From Solanum dulcamara (taxonomy: Eukaryota > Streptophyta > Magnoliopsida > Solanales > Solanaceae): DNA of 64,000 bases. Location: positions 78,641,648-78,705,647 of the forward strand of contig NC_077241.1 of the NCBI RefSeq assembly GCF_947179165.1, read 5' to 3'. The notes under the pieces are model-generated. The model worked only from the letters and a program-made list of their open reading frames with translations, had not been told where the DNA came from and did not search any database. Both the position numbers and the translations under genes were made by a program. Shown here piece after piece: positions 25,601 to 37,500 of the stretch (position 1 is the first letter of the stretch; each line of letters opens with the position of its first letter).

Positions 25601-27561
25601 ATATAGTTTGGAAATATTACTGGTAATTATTAGAGGTAAGGGACAAAATATACTCCAACTACCTTTATTGTTCTAATGAATATGAGAGGACAAATTAACA
25701 ATAAAATTTGTGGCAAACTTTATAGCCATGTGTATTTTGTTCTCTTCCTTTTGATTTTATTCTTTTTATTCAATTAATTTTTCATGGTTAATATATCACT
25801 AATAAAACAAGAGGAATCAATTTTGATCAAATAATTTCACTGCAGCCTTTTCTTGAATCAAGTTGTCAAGTTGGGGAATAGTAATTTAATTAGGCTATTG
25901 CATATAATGAGCATTGATCAATCCATGCTCTTGACTTAAAGACAACATGATGGTCAAACTTGTGCAAAATTCAATGTCTTAAATCTATCTTTTAAGTTTA
26001 ACAGTGGTTGATTGGATTAGCGGATTAAAAGTAGTTGATAAAAATCAAGTGTTGAAGTTAATTATAATGTGTTTGAATAGAAAAGTAGAAATTGATAATA
26101 AAAATATCAAAAAATTTATTTAAAAAGAAAGAATAAATTTAAAAGTAATTATACAAATATGCAATGGAATTAAATAGAAAGAATTTTTTTTAAAAAATGT
26201 TTTAGGAAGAGTATTTCGGAGATATTAAGGGTAAATCATAATAGACTTGATAATGTTTTTTAAAAAAATACTTTTAACGTTAAAATCATAAGTTAATCAC
26301 CTTTAAATTAGGTTAATAAGTACAATTTCTTACTCCCATATGTTAATCACGTTCTTAATGCTGAACTAGAAAAAAGAATGTACTAGTAAAATTTAATAAG
26401 AATATTTTGCCCCACTTTGAGATATAAAAACAAATACTCAAAACTAAGCACTAAGTGATGATAAAAGGTCCAAATTTAAGTAAAAGGACAAAACGGCAAA
26501 TATTAATTATGAATTTAATTTTTAAACACCAAATGATTCAAATATCCCAAGGAACAATACTAATTAATCACTTCATAGCTAGCTTAATGGTGTATTGCCA
26601 GGGAAACACAAAGGTTCCTTTTGTTTGATAGTAATAAAAAACACTTAATTCATAATAAAATCTCGCATAAGATAATATAATATGATTATAAAAAAATAAT
26701 TATTACATAACTATTCCAACAATATTTATAGATATTAAATAATATCCGTATTAACTTATGCAAAATATTTTATGCAGAATAAAGTGGGAAATGTACAAAA
26801 TATATATACACGCAGGAAATAAACTATTTAAAGACAAAATTACTTGAAAGGGAATAGCTTAACAAAGACGTGTTAACCTCTATCCAAATTGTTACATAAA
26901 TTAAGTGCTAAAGAAGAAAAAGACTTAAATCAACTTTTTCATACATGCTGGGACAATTTTGTTTGCATCGAACTATTCTCATATTTACTAATTTTGGATT
27001 TGATTATGACTTTTTGTATGAATATATGACTCAAATCAAGTGGATTTTTGGAACCATATTATTCTAACAATGACTTGACAAATGACAATTACATTATCTC
27101 TACAATAAATCATTTTAAATACTAGGAATTTAATTTGAACAATCTAACAGGGTTTTGTTTCTAACGGCCGCTCAAAAAACATTCTTAAATACCTTATTTA
27201 ATTTTAAATATCACAGTACTCGTATTAGAACACGATTAACCTAGCACTCTTATAGAGAACCTCTACTAAGAATGAAGTGCTTACTACTACATGAACCTTG
27301 ATGCCTTAATTAATCCATTGCTTTCAATTAGTCCAATGGACATACTTCTTAAGAAGACTAGTCATTTCTAGAAAATAAGAAGTGTTTTAGTGTCTTATCC
27401 TTAATTACATACTTTGAAAAAAAGAAGTTACTCTTTAATGGTATAAAACTCCCTGTATGAAAACAAGGGTAATTTTAGAAGAAAAAAATTAATTCTTATT
27501 GATTCTTTAAAATATAACTTATTTTAAAATAAAATAAAGTAAATTCACCACTTATTTTTAA
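20092..27561. other. Gene-poor intergenic stretch
   Basis: No coding frame with family resemblance or codon regularity is seen on either strand. It contains an (AT)n microsatellite at 22577-22620, a G run at 24377-24386 and a C run at about 24809-24825, and patches of old repeat sequence. Confidence 0.5.
22577..22620. repeat. (AT)n microsatellite
   Basis: An uninterrupted AT dinucleotide run of about 44 bases. Confidence 0.98.
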
Positions 27562-27958
27562 GGAAAAATTACTAGAAAAAAACTTTTTAATAAATAATTA
27601 CTGATTTTAGCGATACTTTTTATTTATTACCATTTATAGCAATATATAGCAATATTATGATATATCTACTATGTATTAAAAGTGAATTATGCATGCAATA
27701 TAAATGTATTATAAGTGTTTTAAAATATATTATACTTGTTTGGTAAGAAATTGACACAATGTATTATAAGTGTATTAAAGTATGTGATAAATATATTATC
27801 CATGAATAAAACTTGTATTATATGAGTTTTATAAATTATTCTCGCTAATATATATTAAAATTATATTATAATTGTATTATAAGTGTTCAGTGAAAAAAAA
27901 TATTATTGCTCTAAATGGTAAATATTTTCTTAATGTAGTACATTTATGTAAATTTTCC
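27562..27958 (+). mobile_element. MITE, copy 2 of the three-copy family
   Basis: Starts GGAAAAATTACTAG and ends GTAAATTTTCC, an imperfect inverted repeat. The flanking 9-mers TATTTTTAA and TATTTTAAA differ at one base, consistent with a 9-bp target duplication. The interior is almost identical to 10929-11288, with a small local duplication (ATAGCAATATATAGCAATATT). Confidence 0.85.
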
Positions 27959-29104
27959 TATTTTAAAACGGATGGAATGCTTATTTGGCTCTTGCCAAAA
28001 TTGATAAAGCACCTAGCTAGTTACAAACTTCGTACATTGATTATTTGTTGTTGTGAGTATATTTGGAATTACAATTCGATTTCAATCTTTACATTTTTAA
28101 TATTGAGTTCACATAAATATTATGCTTAACGTTGAAAATATTTGGTTCGAATGAATACGTTATTCGGCCCTCGTACAAGCTTGATCTATCTTACTAATTT
28201 CGAATTACTTTATACAATTCCATAACTTAAAATTAACTTATATATCCTGATAATGACTGACAAATTGATTATTTATAGTGATTTGATAGTTAAAATTTAT
28301 AGTCAAGTTCAATAGGGAACTGTTAAAGTTAAATTCTTGGAATTATATATAATGTTAAAGACAACTCCAACAGTACAACTAGTTCGATTTTTACTACGAA
28401 AGTGGAAAAGTCACTTAATCTTAATTAATCCGGCATGATGGCAATAATTATGAATGATTAGCCGCTCTTAATTAAGAAAAAATTTAATTCTATAATTTGA
28501 TTTTAAAAACAAAAATGATCAAATGAAACAAAGGGGGAGACGGCTGTGTTTGTTTGATACGTTGTTAAAGAATGTTTGGAGTTTGTAGGTAATTAAGCAA
28601 TAATCCAATAACCTTAATCCGGCTAATTAAGTACTCTAATTCCTAGTAATCTCAGATAATTTTACTTCCCAAGTTACTTCTACTTCACCCTCGTACTTGA
28701 TCATTTGCTCTTGTTCCTGTTTCCTAGATTGTAACATTAATTTATGTAACATAATATGTGACACGGTTTGAATCGATACAAACAAAAAGTTAAAGAATTT
28801 TGAAATTTATGATTTTCAATATGTCATAATATATTTGTATGATTATAATAATTGTGAAGTCTAAAGTATAGACGTATTATTCTTTTTGAAACATATTAAA
28901 GTGGAAAAGTTATTGTCATATGAATGAGAATGAAGGAAGTTTTTAATTCTGTGTGGAAAACAAGTATGAATAGAGTTAGATGTATAATTCATAAATCATA
29001 ACCATAACGTCTAAATTCTGAAATTGACCATCAACGAGTCTCCAATATGTACGAGTACAACTAGCCTATATCCAATTTACTCTTACTCTTTTAACTATAA
29101 CTAT

Positions 29105-29222
29105 AATAACATAATCAGTGTAATCTTACAAGTAGAGTATGAAGAGGACAAAATATACGCAGATTTTATCCCTATCTTTATGGGTAAATATGTTGTTTTC
29201 AATAGACACTCGACTCAAAAAA
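29105..29222 (-). mobile_element. Degenerate SINE relic
   Basis: TATACGCAGATTTTATCCCT, TTGTTTTCAATAGACACTCG and the following CTCAAA match, on the minus strand, the same SINE family as 14708-14835. Confidence 0.55.
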
Positions 29223-29316
29223 AAATATAATTGAAATAGAATTAAAAGAAAAATATAATAACTAAATAGCACGATAAAGAGCAAATTACACAACAAATAG
29301 TAACACGGGAAAATAA

Positions 29317-30248
29317 GGTAAAAGGGACCTTTGAGAGTTAAATGAAGGATAGGGGATTTGTATTTTTTTTAATTTTTTTTATTATAAATTTTTAATTAGA
29401 TGTTAATTATGATGAGATGGGGTTGAATTAGAATATTTAAAAGTTTAGGGTAAAAATTAAAAGATCAAAAACTTTTAATAAAACCCTAATTTTCATTCAT
29501 TTACTCCACTTTTTTAAACTTATGTTCTCTATTTCCCTATTCTCTTCTCTCTTCTGTTCTTCATTTCCCTCATCTCTTCTCTTCTCTTTTCTTCATTTTT
29601 TTTAACGCTCTTGTTTCTTTTTCTTTCATCTTCTTCTTCCTTAACTTCTTTATTTTTTTCCTTCTCTGTTTTTCCCTATCTGTTTAAACTTTTTGTGTTT
29701 TCATCTTCTTCTTCTTCGGATGTTGTCATTCTCATTTTTTTCTTCACTCCGATTTGATTGTGAAAACTATATTAAAAAATTGATGAAAAGAGATGAGAAC
29801 AGAAGAGAGGATATGTTGTAAATGTTTATATAAACATGAGTTGTTCAAGCAACCAAGAAGATATTTAAACAACCAAAAGTCGTTTAGTTCAAACAACCAA
29901 AAGATATTTAAACAACCCTAAATTGTTTAGTTCAAACAACAAAAGTTGTTTAAACAACCAAAAATTATTTAAACAACCAAAAGTTGTTTAGTTCAAACAA
30001 TAAGAAGATATTTAAACAACCCTAAGTTGTTTAGTTCAAACAACCAGAAGTTGTTTAAACAATCAAAAGTTGTTTAGTTCAAACAACTTGAAGATATTTA
30101 AACAACCCTAAGTTGTTTAGGTGTTTTTTACAACCCTCTTATATGTTGGACCTATTTGTAAATAACAAAACTTTGGGGTGTATAAAAATATTCTTTTTTA
30201 AATTAGCATAACTCATTAATACCTAATTATACTAGAGTCCCTTTTACC
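29317..30248. mobile_element. Non-autonomous TIR element with internal minisatellite
   Basis: GGTAAAAGGGAC at 29317-29328 is inverted at 30237-30248 (GTCCCTTTTACC). Inside are a T/C-rich tract (about 29490-29740) and a 43-bp minisatellite. There is no coding capacity, and no target duplication was found, so the exact edges are tentative. Confidence 0.55.
29858..30133. repeat. 43-bp minisatellite, about six units
   Basis: Units starting at 29858, 29901, 29944, 30005, 30048 and 30091 are 43 bp apart except for one 61-bp step. Each contains TTTAAACAACC and GTTGTTTAGTTCAAACAAC, so the same AAACAAC/GTTGTTT words face each other within each unit. Confidence 0.9.
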
Positions 30249-32509
30249 CAATTTTTAAAACTTGTGTCCTATATCCTCAAATAGATAACTCAATTAGTAA
30301 ATGCTACTACTAATGCTGAGAAGAGGAAAAGGAGGAGACTAGCTCCTTACTCTTCCACACAAGGAGCGACAACACTCGACTCGACTTCTATCCCTTTTTA
30401 TTTAATGTTATATCATGTCTAATCATTCAATTACTAATAACATATCTGAATAAATTCAATTTTTCCATTTGAAAAATACAATACTTATATTAAGTTTGTA
30501 TATATTGTTACAAAAAAGTACTACTAATAAGTTTAGTACAAGTTGCACCTATTGGCTGAAGCTAGATACTCTTAGGCCGTTTTGTTTGGATTGAATCTGT
30601 TTGTTTGGATGATCAAGAATCCAACTGTATGAACTGGATAAGTTTCACAGTCCTATTCTTTTATTCCTTTTTATCAAAATTATCATTTCATTTTATTGTT
30701 TTTTTACAAATTAAAAGAAATCTTGGAAAGTTAAGCACGTTCTATGAAGTTATCTGACTCTCAAGAAAAAAATCTTATAAAGATGTACTTATTCTTGGTT
30801 TAAAAGAACAATATTATCAGGTCACCTAAATAATATCTATATATTTTTAAAATATGATATTTATAATTTTAAAAGTAAAATAAATTATCTCCAGTGACAA
30901 TTTTATGAATAATATAATTATTTTATAACTCAATCGTTAATCATATCTCTTCTTATTTATGAAAAAAAATGAAATTTAAGTTATACTTTCATTATAAAGG
31001 ACCAAAAAACTATAAGTATCAACATATTCTATATGTTATAAATATACTGTATTGTGGATGTCCATTTAAGTACTTTTATAATTTCTTGAAAATTTTTTGC
31101 AATCAAACAAGTAGCTAGCTTATGCAAACAGCTTGCTAGTAGATTTCTGAAAAGCCTTTAGTAACCGGCAAACAACTAAATTGCAAATAATTTAAGTAAA
31201 TAAATTGTAACTCGCAATAATTTCTTTTTTTATATTTTAATAATAAGTAAAATCACTATGTATTCTAAAGTTAACTTTTTACCCTAAATTTGAAACTTTA
31301 TTTCATGGTAAGAATTTAATCAGAAAAAGGAAAAGAATTGGGAAGCCACGGGTAATGAAAAAACTGATTATAGGAGAAGTTGGTGACGATTGGGGAAATA
31401 GAAAGTTAGAAACTACTAAAATTTTGGAAAGAAAAGTAGAAGTGAACATAGTCATAATAAAATAATAATAATTAAGATTAAAAAAATAAAAAATAATTAA
31501 GATTAAAAAAACAGAACATTATTTAAGATTTGACCGGAAAACGAGGTTGCCTTCCCACGTTGTTCTGTTCCTACCTGTAATTAAGGTGGTTAAAACTTTG
31601 AAAATGTATTGATTAAAATAAGTTTAAACCAAGTCAAGTGGTAAAAGATTAAACTTTTTTCTGTTATAAAAGGCCTCGAGTCATTTAGGCGCCAAATACT
31701 GAATAACAGAAATTATTAAGAAAGGTACTAAAGTTAAATCCTACGATCGAAGTAAATATTTCAGATTATATACAATGGCGGATTCAAGATCAAAAAAATT
31801 AAAATATAACGCTTGAGATTTAAATATTTCAGTATAATTTAATCCATAATAATAAATTACTAAAATTAGTATAAAATTATCTTTACTAAAAAATATTTTA
31901 TTCTAACACACACGTTCAAATTTAATTAATTCCTAATATCTATATCAATCAGTAGAACTAAAAAAGAGTATAATGAGCTACACTCAGCTAATTATCATTT
32001 TTCCTAGGTTACTAGTTCACATGTATCGTATCACAACATCTTAATTGATAAATACTTATTTACATTTTCTTTTAGATTTTTTTTTGATATTTAGTATTTT
32101 TATTAAAATTTGACTAATCTAAATTTTATTGTGTAAGATTCATTATGCATTTTCAAGCAAAGATTTATTTTATTCAAGATTCAAAATCAAGACATCTGAT
32201 TAATAAAGGAATATCCTCATCTGCTGCAATACATGGGTGAGTATTTGCATTCCATGTAATACTATAACTTTAAAAGCTACTATAAATTAATATAAAAAAC
32301 TTATGACATTCATCACTATTAATGACAGAAATTTATACTACAAACAGACCATTTAAACCAATTTTTATAAAAAAAAATTTGTTTTGTTGTAAACAACGTA
32401 ATTAAATATGGGTGGACCCCCTTTTTTATGCAATAGAAAAATCCATTTAAAAAAAAACAAACGTAATTAAAGATGGGAGGTTAAAATTACTTTTTAGTCA
32501 AAGATAGAC
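30249..32509. other. Intergenic AT-rich DNA upstream of the CRF gene
   Basis: No gene is recognised on either strand. Confidence 0.5.
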
Positions 32510-32873
32510 TGACGTGGTAGTACTTAAGCCATTTGACTGACTAAATTAACGGAACCATGCGGTCCGCTATCACGTGACCTGAATTCGCAGTTTTCAAGGC
32601 TCACAAGTTTCCGCCAATTGCTGAGTCACCTCCATTTATCTACACCGTTAGTTCACGCCGTTAGTGGGGCCAAATCCACGTGTCGCCACCACCTTCTACC
32701 AAAAATGCGGCGGTTCGTAAAAATATCTCATCACCCCTCGTCGGTATCTTAAACCTCCGGTAAAACCCCATTGTTAATTTCATTTTACTGTTTAATTAGT
32801 CATAATTAATCTTGATTAATTATTTGTTTTTTTATAATTTTTTTACTGTTTCGACTAGAGGATCCTATATAAT
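32510..32873 (+). promoter_or_regulatory. Promoter of the CRF gene with G-boxes and TATA box
   Basis: TGACGTGG at 32510, CACGTG at 32571-32576 and CCACGTGTC around 32676-32684 are bZIP/bHLH (G-box, ABRE-like) sites. A TATA box, TATATAAT, lies at 32866-32873, so transcription probably starts near 32900, leaving a leader of about 570 nt. The sites are seen; their use by stress or light factors is inference. Confidence 0.6.
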
Positions 32874-33440
32874 AGGATTTCCAGATGTTTCGGTCTCCAC
32901 TCTTCACTTCCAACTATAGGTCTTTCTCCTTTACACTCAGTTCAAAATTGTACTCTGTTTTCAACTTTCTCAGAAATTTTCACAAGAAAATCATTCTGTA
33001 ATTTCACAGAATACTAATTTCTTCAGAAATTTTACTTCTTATAGCAAAGTGATTGATTCTCCAAAGTTTATTCTTTTCTTTTTTGTTTCCCCTTTTACAC
33101 AGTTCTGTGTGTCTCTGTTTTCTTCTGAAACTTTTTTCTGTGTATTTCCTGCTTCTGGTGTTTCAGAACTGACGTAACCCATATTTTTTTTTTGATATTC
33201 TTATCCTAGAAAAAAGATTTTGAAGATCCTAATCTTCTTTTTTCTGCTACTTTTTTGGGTTTAAAAGGGGAGGTTTCCAACACAATCAGTTCTTGAGGAT
33301 TTTTGTTTTTAAGCTTTTCATACCAAAAACTGTTACAAAAGCTTGTGCCTTAAAGACCCTCTTCTCTCTTTAGTCTTCTTTATTCGAAGAATCTTTTTTC
33401 CCTTTTCTACTTCACGCCCTCTCTCACACTTTCGCTTTCA

Positions 33441-33452
33441 ATGCGAATCTGA
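33441..33452 (+). other. Three-codon uORF before the CRF start
   Basis: ATG CGA ATC TGA ends 15 bases before the main ATG at 33468. So close a uORF may reduce initiation at the main start. Confidence 0.5.
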
Positions 33453-33467
33453 GAAAATCACATAAAA

Positions 33468-34511
33468 ATGGACCAACAAACCATGTTTTCTAGTGGTGTT
33501 AAGTATACTGAACACAGAAAGCAAATCACTATGGTTAGACCATCAGCTCCGGCGAGTTTTACTGGCCGGAGGAGGAGCTCAGAGATGAATGCCAGCGGTC
33601 CTAGAGTTGTACGGATTACTGTTACTGATGCTGATGCTACTGACTCTTCAAGTGATGAAGGAGAACAGGGGTTTTATGGCCGTCAAAGAGTGAGAAAATT
33701 TGTGAACGAAGTTAGGATAGAGCAGAGTAGCAACTGTAATGGAAGTGTTAATGGGGTTCTGAGAAATGTGTCGTCGTCGTCGGAAACTGTTGCCGCCGCC
33801 GCTCCACCAAAGAGGCGGAAGAAGAATGCCGGAGCAACGACGGCGGCGAGTAAGCTGAAAGTGAACAATGTTAAAAAGTTTCGCGGCGTACGGCAACGGC
33901 CATGGGGCAAATGGGCGGCAGAAATCAGAGATCCACTGAGACGTGTACGATTATGGCTAGGCACTTACGATACTGCTGAAGAAGCTGCTATGGTGTATGA
34001 CCACGCGGCCATTCAGCTACGTGGACCTGACGCGCTCACAAACTTCGCCACTTCTCCGGCGACTGCGAAGACTAGCTGCTCCGGCTACAACTCCGGCGAG
34101 GAATCTCACAACGATCAACGCTCACCGAAGTCAGTTCTCCGTTGTGCTTCAACTTCATTTGATGAGTCTCAGAATAACGAAGAAGCTGAAGCTGAGTCAT
34201 TACCAATTTTACCCTCCGAGGAGTCCGTTAAGAAGAACTCGGATTTCAGGGACGGTAATGACATTTCCATGTCGGAAAACTTCTGCGACTTTCCACCATT
34301 TGAGAGTTTCTTCACCGATGATTTGTTTCAGTTCGAAAACCCGGTTACTCTATCCGACTTGTTTGAACCGACTACTTTACCCGACTGCAGTAACATATTA
34401 TTCGGGTCAAGTACTACTGACTTCGGTTTCGGATCTTCATCCTGGCCAGAGGAGGATTACTTTCAGGATTTCGGAGATGTATTCGGGTCTGACCCGCTTG
34501 TGGCTCTTTGA
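33468..34511 (+). CDS. CRF: AP2/ERF transcription factor, cytokinin response factor (CRF) type
   Basis: Single-exon gene of 347 residues. The N-terminal CRF region has KYTEHRK (12-18) and [20 protein letters not shown] (45-64), the signature of cytokinin response factors and Pti6-like proteins. A basic segment PPKRRKK (113-119) is a likely nuclear signal. The AP2 domain spans about 137-194 ([25 protein letters not shown]) with the Ala and Asp of WAAEIRDP typical of the ERF rather than DREB class. SPKSVL (219-224) matches the SP-x-SVL motif of CRFs, a possible MAP-kinase site. The tail is rich in Asp, Glu and Phe, like an activation domain. CRFs act in the nucleus downstream of cytokinin two-component signalling and in stress and development. 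The family call is firm; which numbered paralogue it is cannot be told here. Confidence 0.95.
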   Translation: MDQQTMFSSGVKYTEHRKQITMVRPSAPASFTGRRRSSEMNASGPRVVRITVTDADATDSSSDEGEQGFYGRQRVRKFVNEVRIEQSSNCNGSVNGVLRNVSSSSETVAAAAPPKRRKKNAGATTAASKLKVNNVKKFRGVRQRPWGKWAAEIRDPLRRVRLWLGTYDTAEEAAMVYDHAAIQLRGPDALTNFATSPATAKTSCSGYNSGEESHNDQRSPKSVLRCASTSFDESQNNEEAEAESLPILPSEESVKKNSDFRDGNDISMSENFCDFPPFESFFTDDLFQFENPVTLSDLFEPTTLPDCSNILFGSSTTDFGFGSSSWPEEDYFQDFGDVFGSDPLVAL

Positions 34512-37500
34512 TTATCGGCTATTTCCATTGGCAGTTTAATCGGCGATCAGTGAATGGTTTAATATCGTATTATTATTTTGTTTATTTTTTTAAGTTTCGT
34601 TTTTAGTTTATCAGTTTTGTCTAAATTCGTTTATTAATGTGAGTGATTAATGAGTAATTAGTAATTAGTAGTATTAATATGTAACAGCTCCGTCACATTA
34701 ACGGTGATGATGGATGAGATTTTGCGGTACAGTGTTGTTTTTGTGTTTCGTGCTTCTCTTTCGTTGTTAAAAATAATAAACCACTTGAGCAATTATTAAA
34801 ATTTCAGTAATTATTCTTTTATATGCTAATTAATGGATGGATTAAATTTAAGGTCCTCAATAAGTTAGTGCAAAAATTGAATATGACTGAAGATTTTTGG
34901 CTTTGAGGAGTTGGGGTGGGGTGGTCTGATAAAGGCACGTGACTTGAATAGCAATTGGAATTAGGTGAAAGAAGGAAATGGCATGAGTGCTTTAGCCTGC
35001 ATTCACACATTCTCAATGCTTCAATTTTGAGTCTTGTGTTAGCACTTTTTTTTTTCGCATTTGGTGTTCTATATTTGCATCTCCGTTTGATTAATTTGAA
35101 TTTGCTACTATACGGCTTATTAAAAGACAATACATTTCTTGACATAATAGTTTTTTATACACAAGATTAAATTTGAGACTTTTGATTAAGAGTTAAAAGA
35201 GATCCTATTTAATCACCACAACTCTTGATGTTGTATACTACCACTAATTTTAACTCATGTAAAAACAAATAGTATAAATTTTTTATACTATTAGTATATT
35301 TTAGACGATGATTATGCTCGTCTTGAACCTAATCCTGTCCTTTTAGGCGATCGCTTATGCAACTTCGGTGTGAATGATGGTGTCAATGAAAAATGTTCGG
35401 CAACAACCTCTCTATCATTAAGGTAATAATAATAAAGATAATAATGATAAGATCGATGTACATTCTACCCTCGTAAATTTTATTTTATGAAATTATACTT
35501 AATAATTGTTAGTGTTGTTATTAAATATACTTTAACTTGCTATAACACCTATCATGAATGATTGTATACTTGCTATAACAATTCTTGGAATGTGAATCTT
35601 AAAAATGCTCATTTCATGTGGACAAAAAATTAAATGTAAGAACTTTTTACTTCACTAATTGTGGCTCCACGATTAGTAATAAATTGGGAAAAAGGGTCTT
35701 ACATTATTTAACCTATAAATGTAGGATGATACTTTTGGTAGCACCACCATGTAATAGAGGACAATAAGAGGTTTTGGTTTTGGTTTTTCCACGTTGCATT
35801 TCCTTGCTCATCAAAATCCAAGGTTCATAAAGCCTTTGTACTTGTGACTTTCTATTCATGATTAACCAATTAATACAGCTAATTTATTTTATAATAGCAT
35901 CGTTGATTTCTAGATTTTATTTATTTTTCAGGTAGGATAAAATAATTTCAAGTTTGATGGAATAAGGTGGAATATTCATGATTAAGTTTAGGGGAAAATT
36001 CAAAAGACTGAGTTTATCGAGTTTAAATATTCAGTTGGTAAAGTCGTAAATAGAAGGGTCGAGTTGACAATTCAAACTAAATACAAAGACCTTTAAAATC
36101 ATTTCACATAAAATTTATATTGTATTTAGTTGACAGTATAAATATTTTAAAATAAATTTATACCGTCAATTAAACATAATATAAGTTTTCTTCCAAACTT
36201 AATCCTTAGATATCTATCTCAACTTATCTCATTACCCAAATACACCTTGGGAATTGTTAGTGGGATTAAAACTCTCCACTTAAGAATGTAAGACAGATTT
36301 GCAACTACTACTATTGTACTTTCTTTGTCTGCGTTCTTTATATTTGTTTATATTTTTATGGTTTTATTATATGATCTTTTTAGTGAAATTAGACAATAAT
36401 TTAGTATAGCATTTAATCATCTAAAGCAAATTGCAAGAAAGCGGGGCAAATAGGTCACATGTGTATATTAGATTTATTAATATAGCCTTTTAGCATAATG
36501 TTTGTAGATATATAAATACTAGTTCACACAAATTAAAATGGCATGTATGAGTTGTAAAAGGACTTAACTAACTAAATGCCACACAATAGTACAATTATTT
36601 TACTAGTGAGCCTTCATTGAATATAAATAGGGGAGAAAATCGAATTTAATTCTTTATTTATATAAAAAATTATTTAAAAAATAGAAATAAGTTCGTGACA
36701 CATTTGTATTAGCTAATTAAAAATACCTGAAATTAAATATATATATTAGATGCTGAAATTAACTTTATAATTAAAAATATATATGTTTGAATAGAAGTGT
36801 TGATTTTGATAATAAGCAGTTAGTTGTATTTGATAAAAAAAAAATATTTAAAGTATTTTTCCATTAAATTTATTGAATTGCACCTAAAGCTATTTGCAAA
36901 AAAAAAACATGATGTAAATTTAGAAGTATTTTTACATTAAATAAAGGACGAATAACGAATATTGAAAAGAGAGACAACTAAAGGTTGTTTTAGGAAAAGT
37001 ACTTTGAATATTATAAAAGATATTAAGGGGGTGAATTGCAAAACATCAACTTAAACTAAAAATGCTTATGTAACTTTATCTGATTTTAACTTAAAAATAT
37101 TTTATGTTTACCAAATATGTTAATAAGCTAAAATATACTAATAAGCTAATTAATTTGATCAACTTATAAGTTTACCTCCTTGTCTTAATTTAGTAAGTAT
37201 TCTTGTTAATTTGACCAGCCGATAAGTTTACCTCGTTGTCTTAATTTAGTAAGTACTCTTACTAATTTTGACAAGCTTATAAGTCTCCTTGTTGTCCTAG
37301 TTTAGTAGTTGATTTTCTAATATTGTCACAACATTAATTTCTCTTCTAATTTGACACCTATAAGTAACATCTAAAGAATGAAGGAATAATTTGTTGAAAA
37401 ATGAATGTCATTTTTGAGATGAAATGTGGTCAGTAAGACAGAAATTCAGTTAGAGAAACACAAAATAATGTTGGAATTATAGGAAAATGAGGCAATAATT

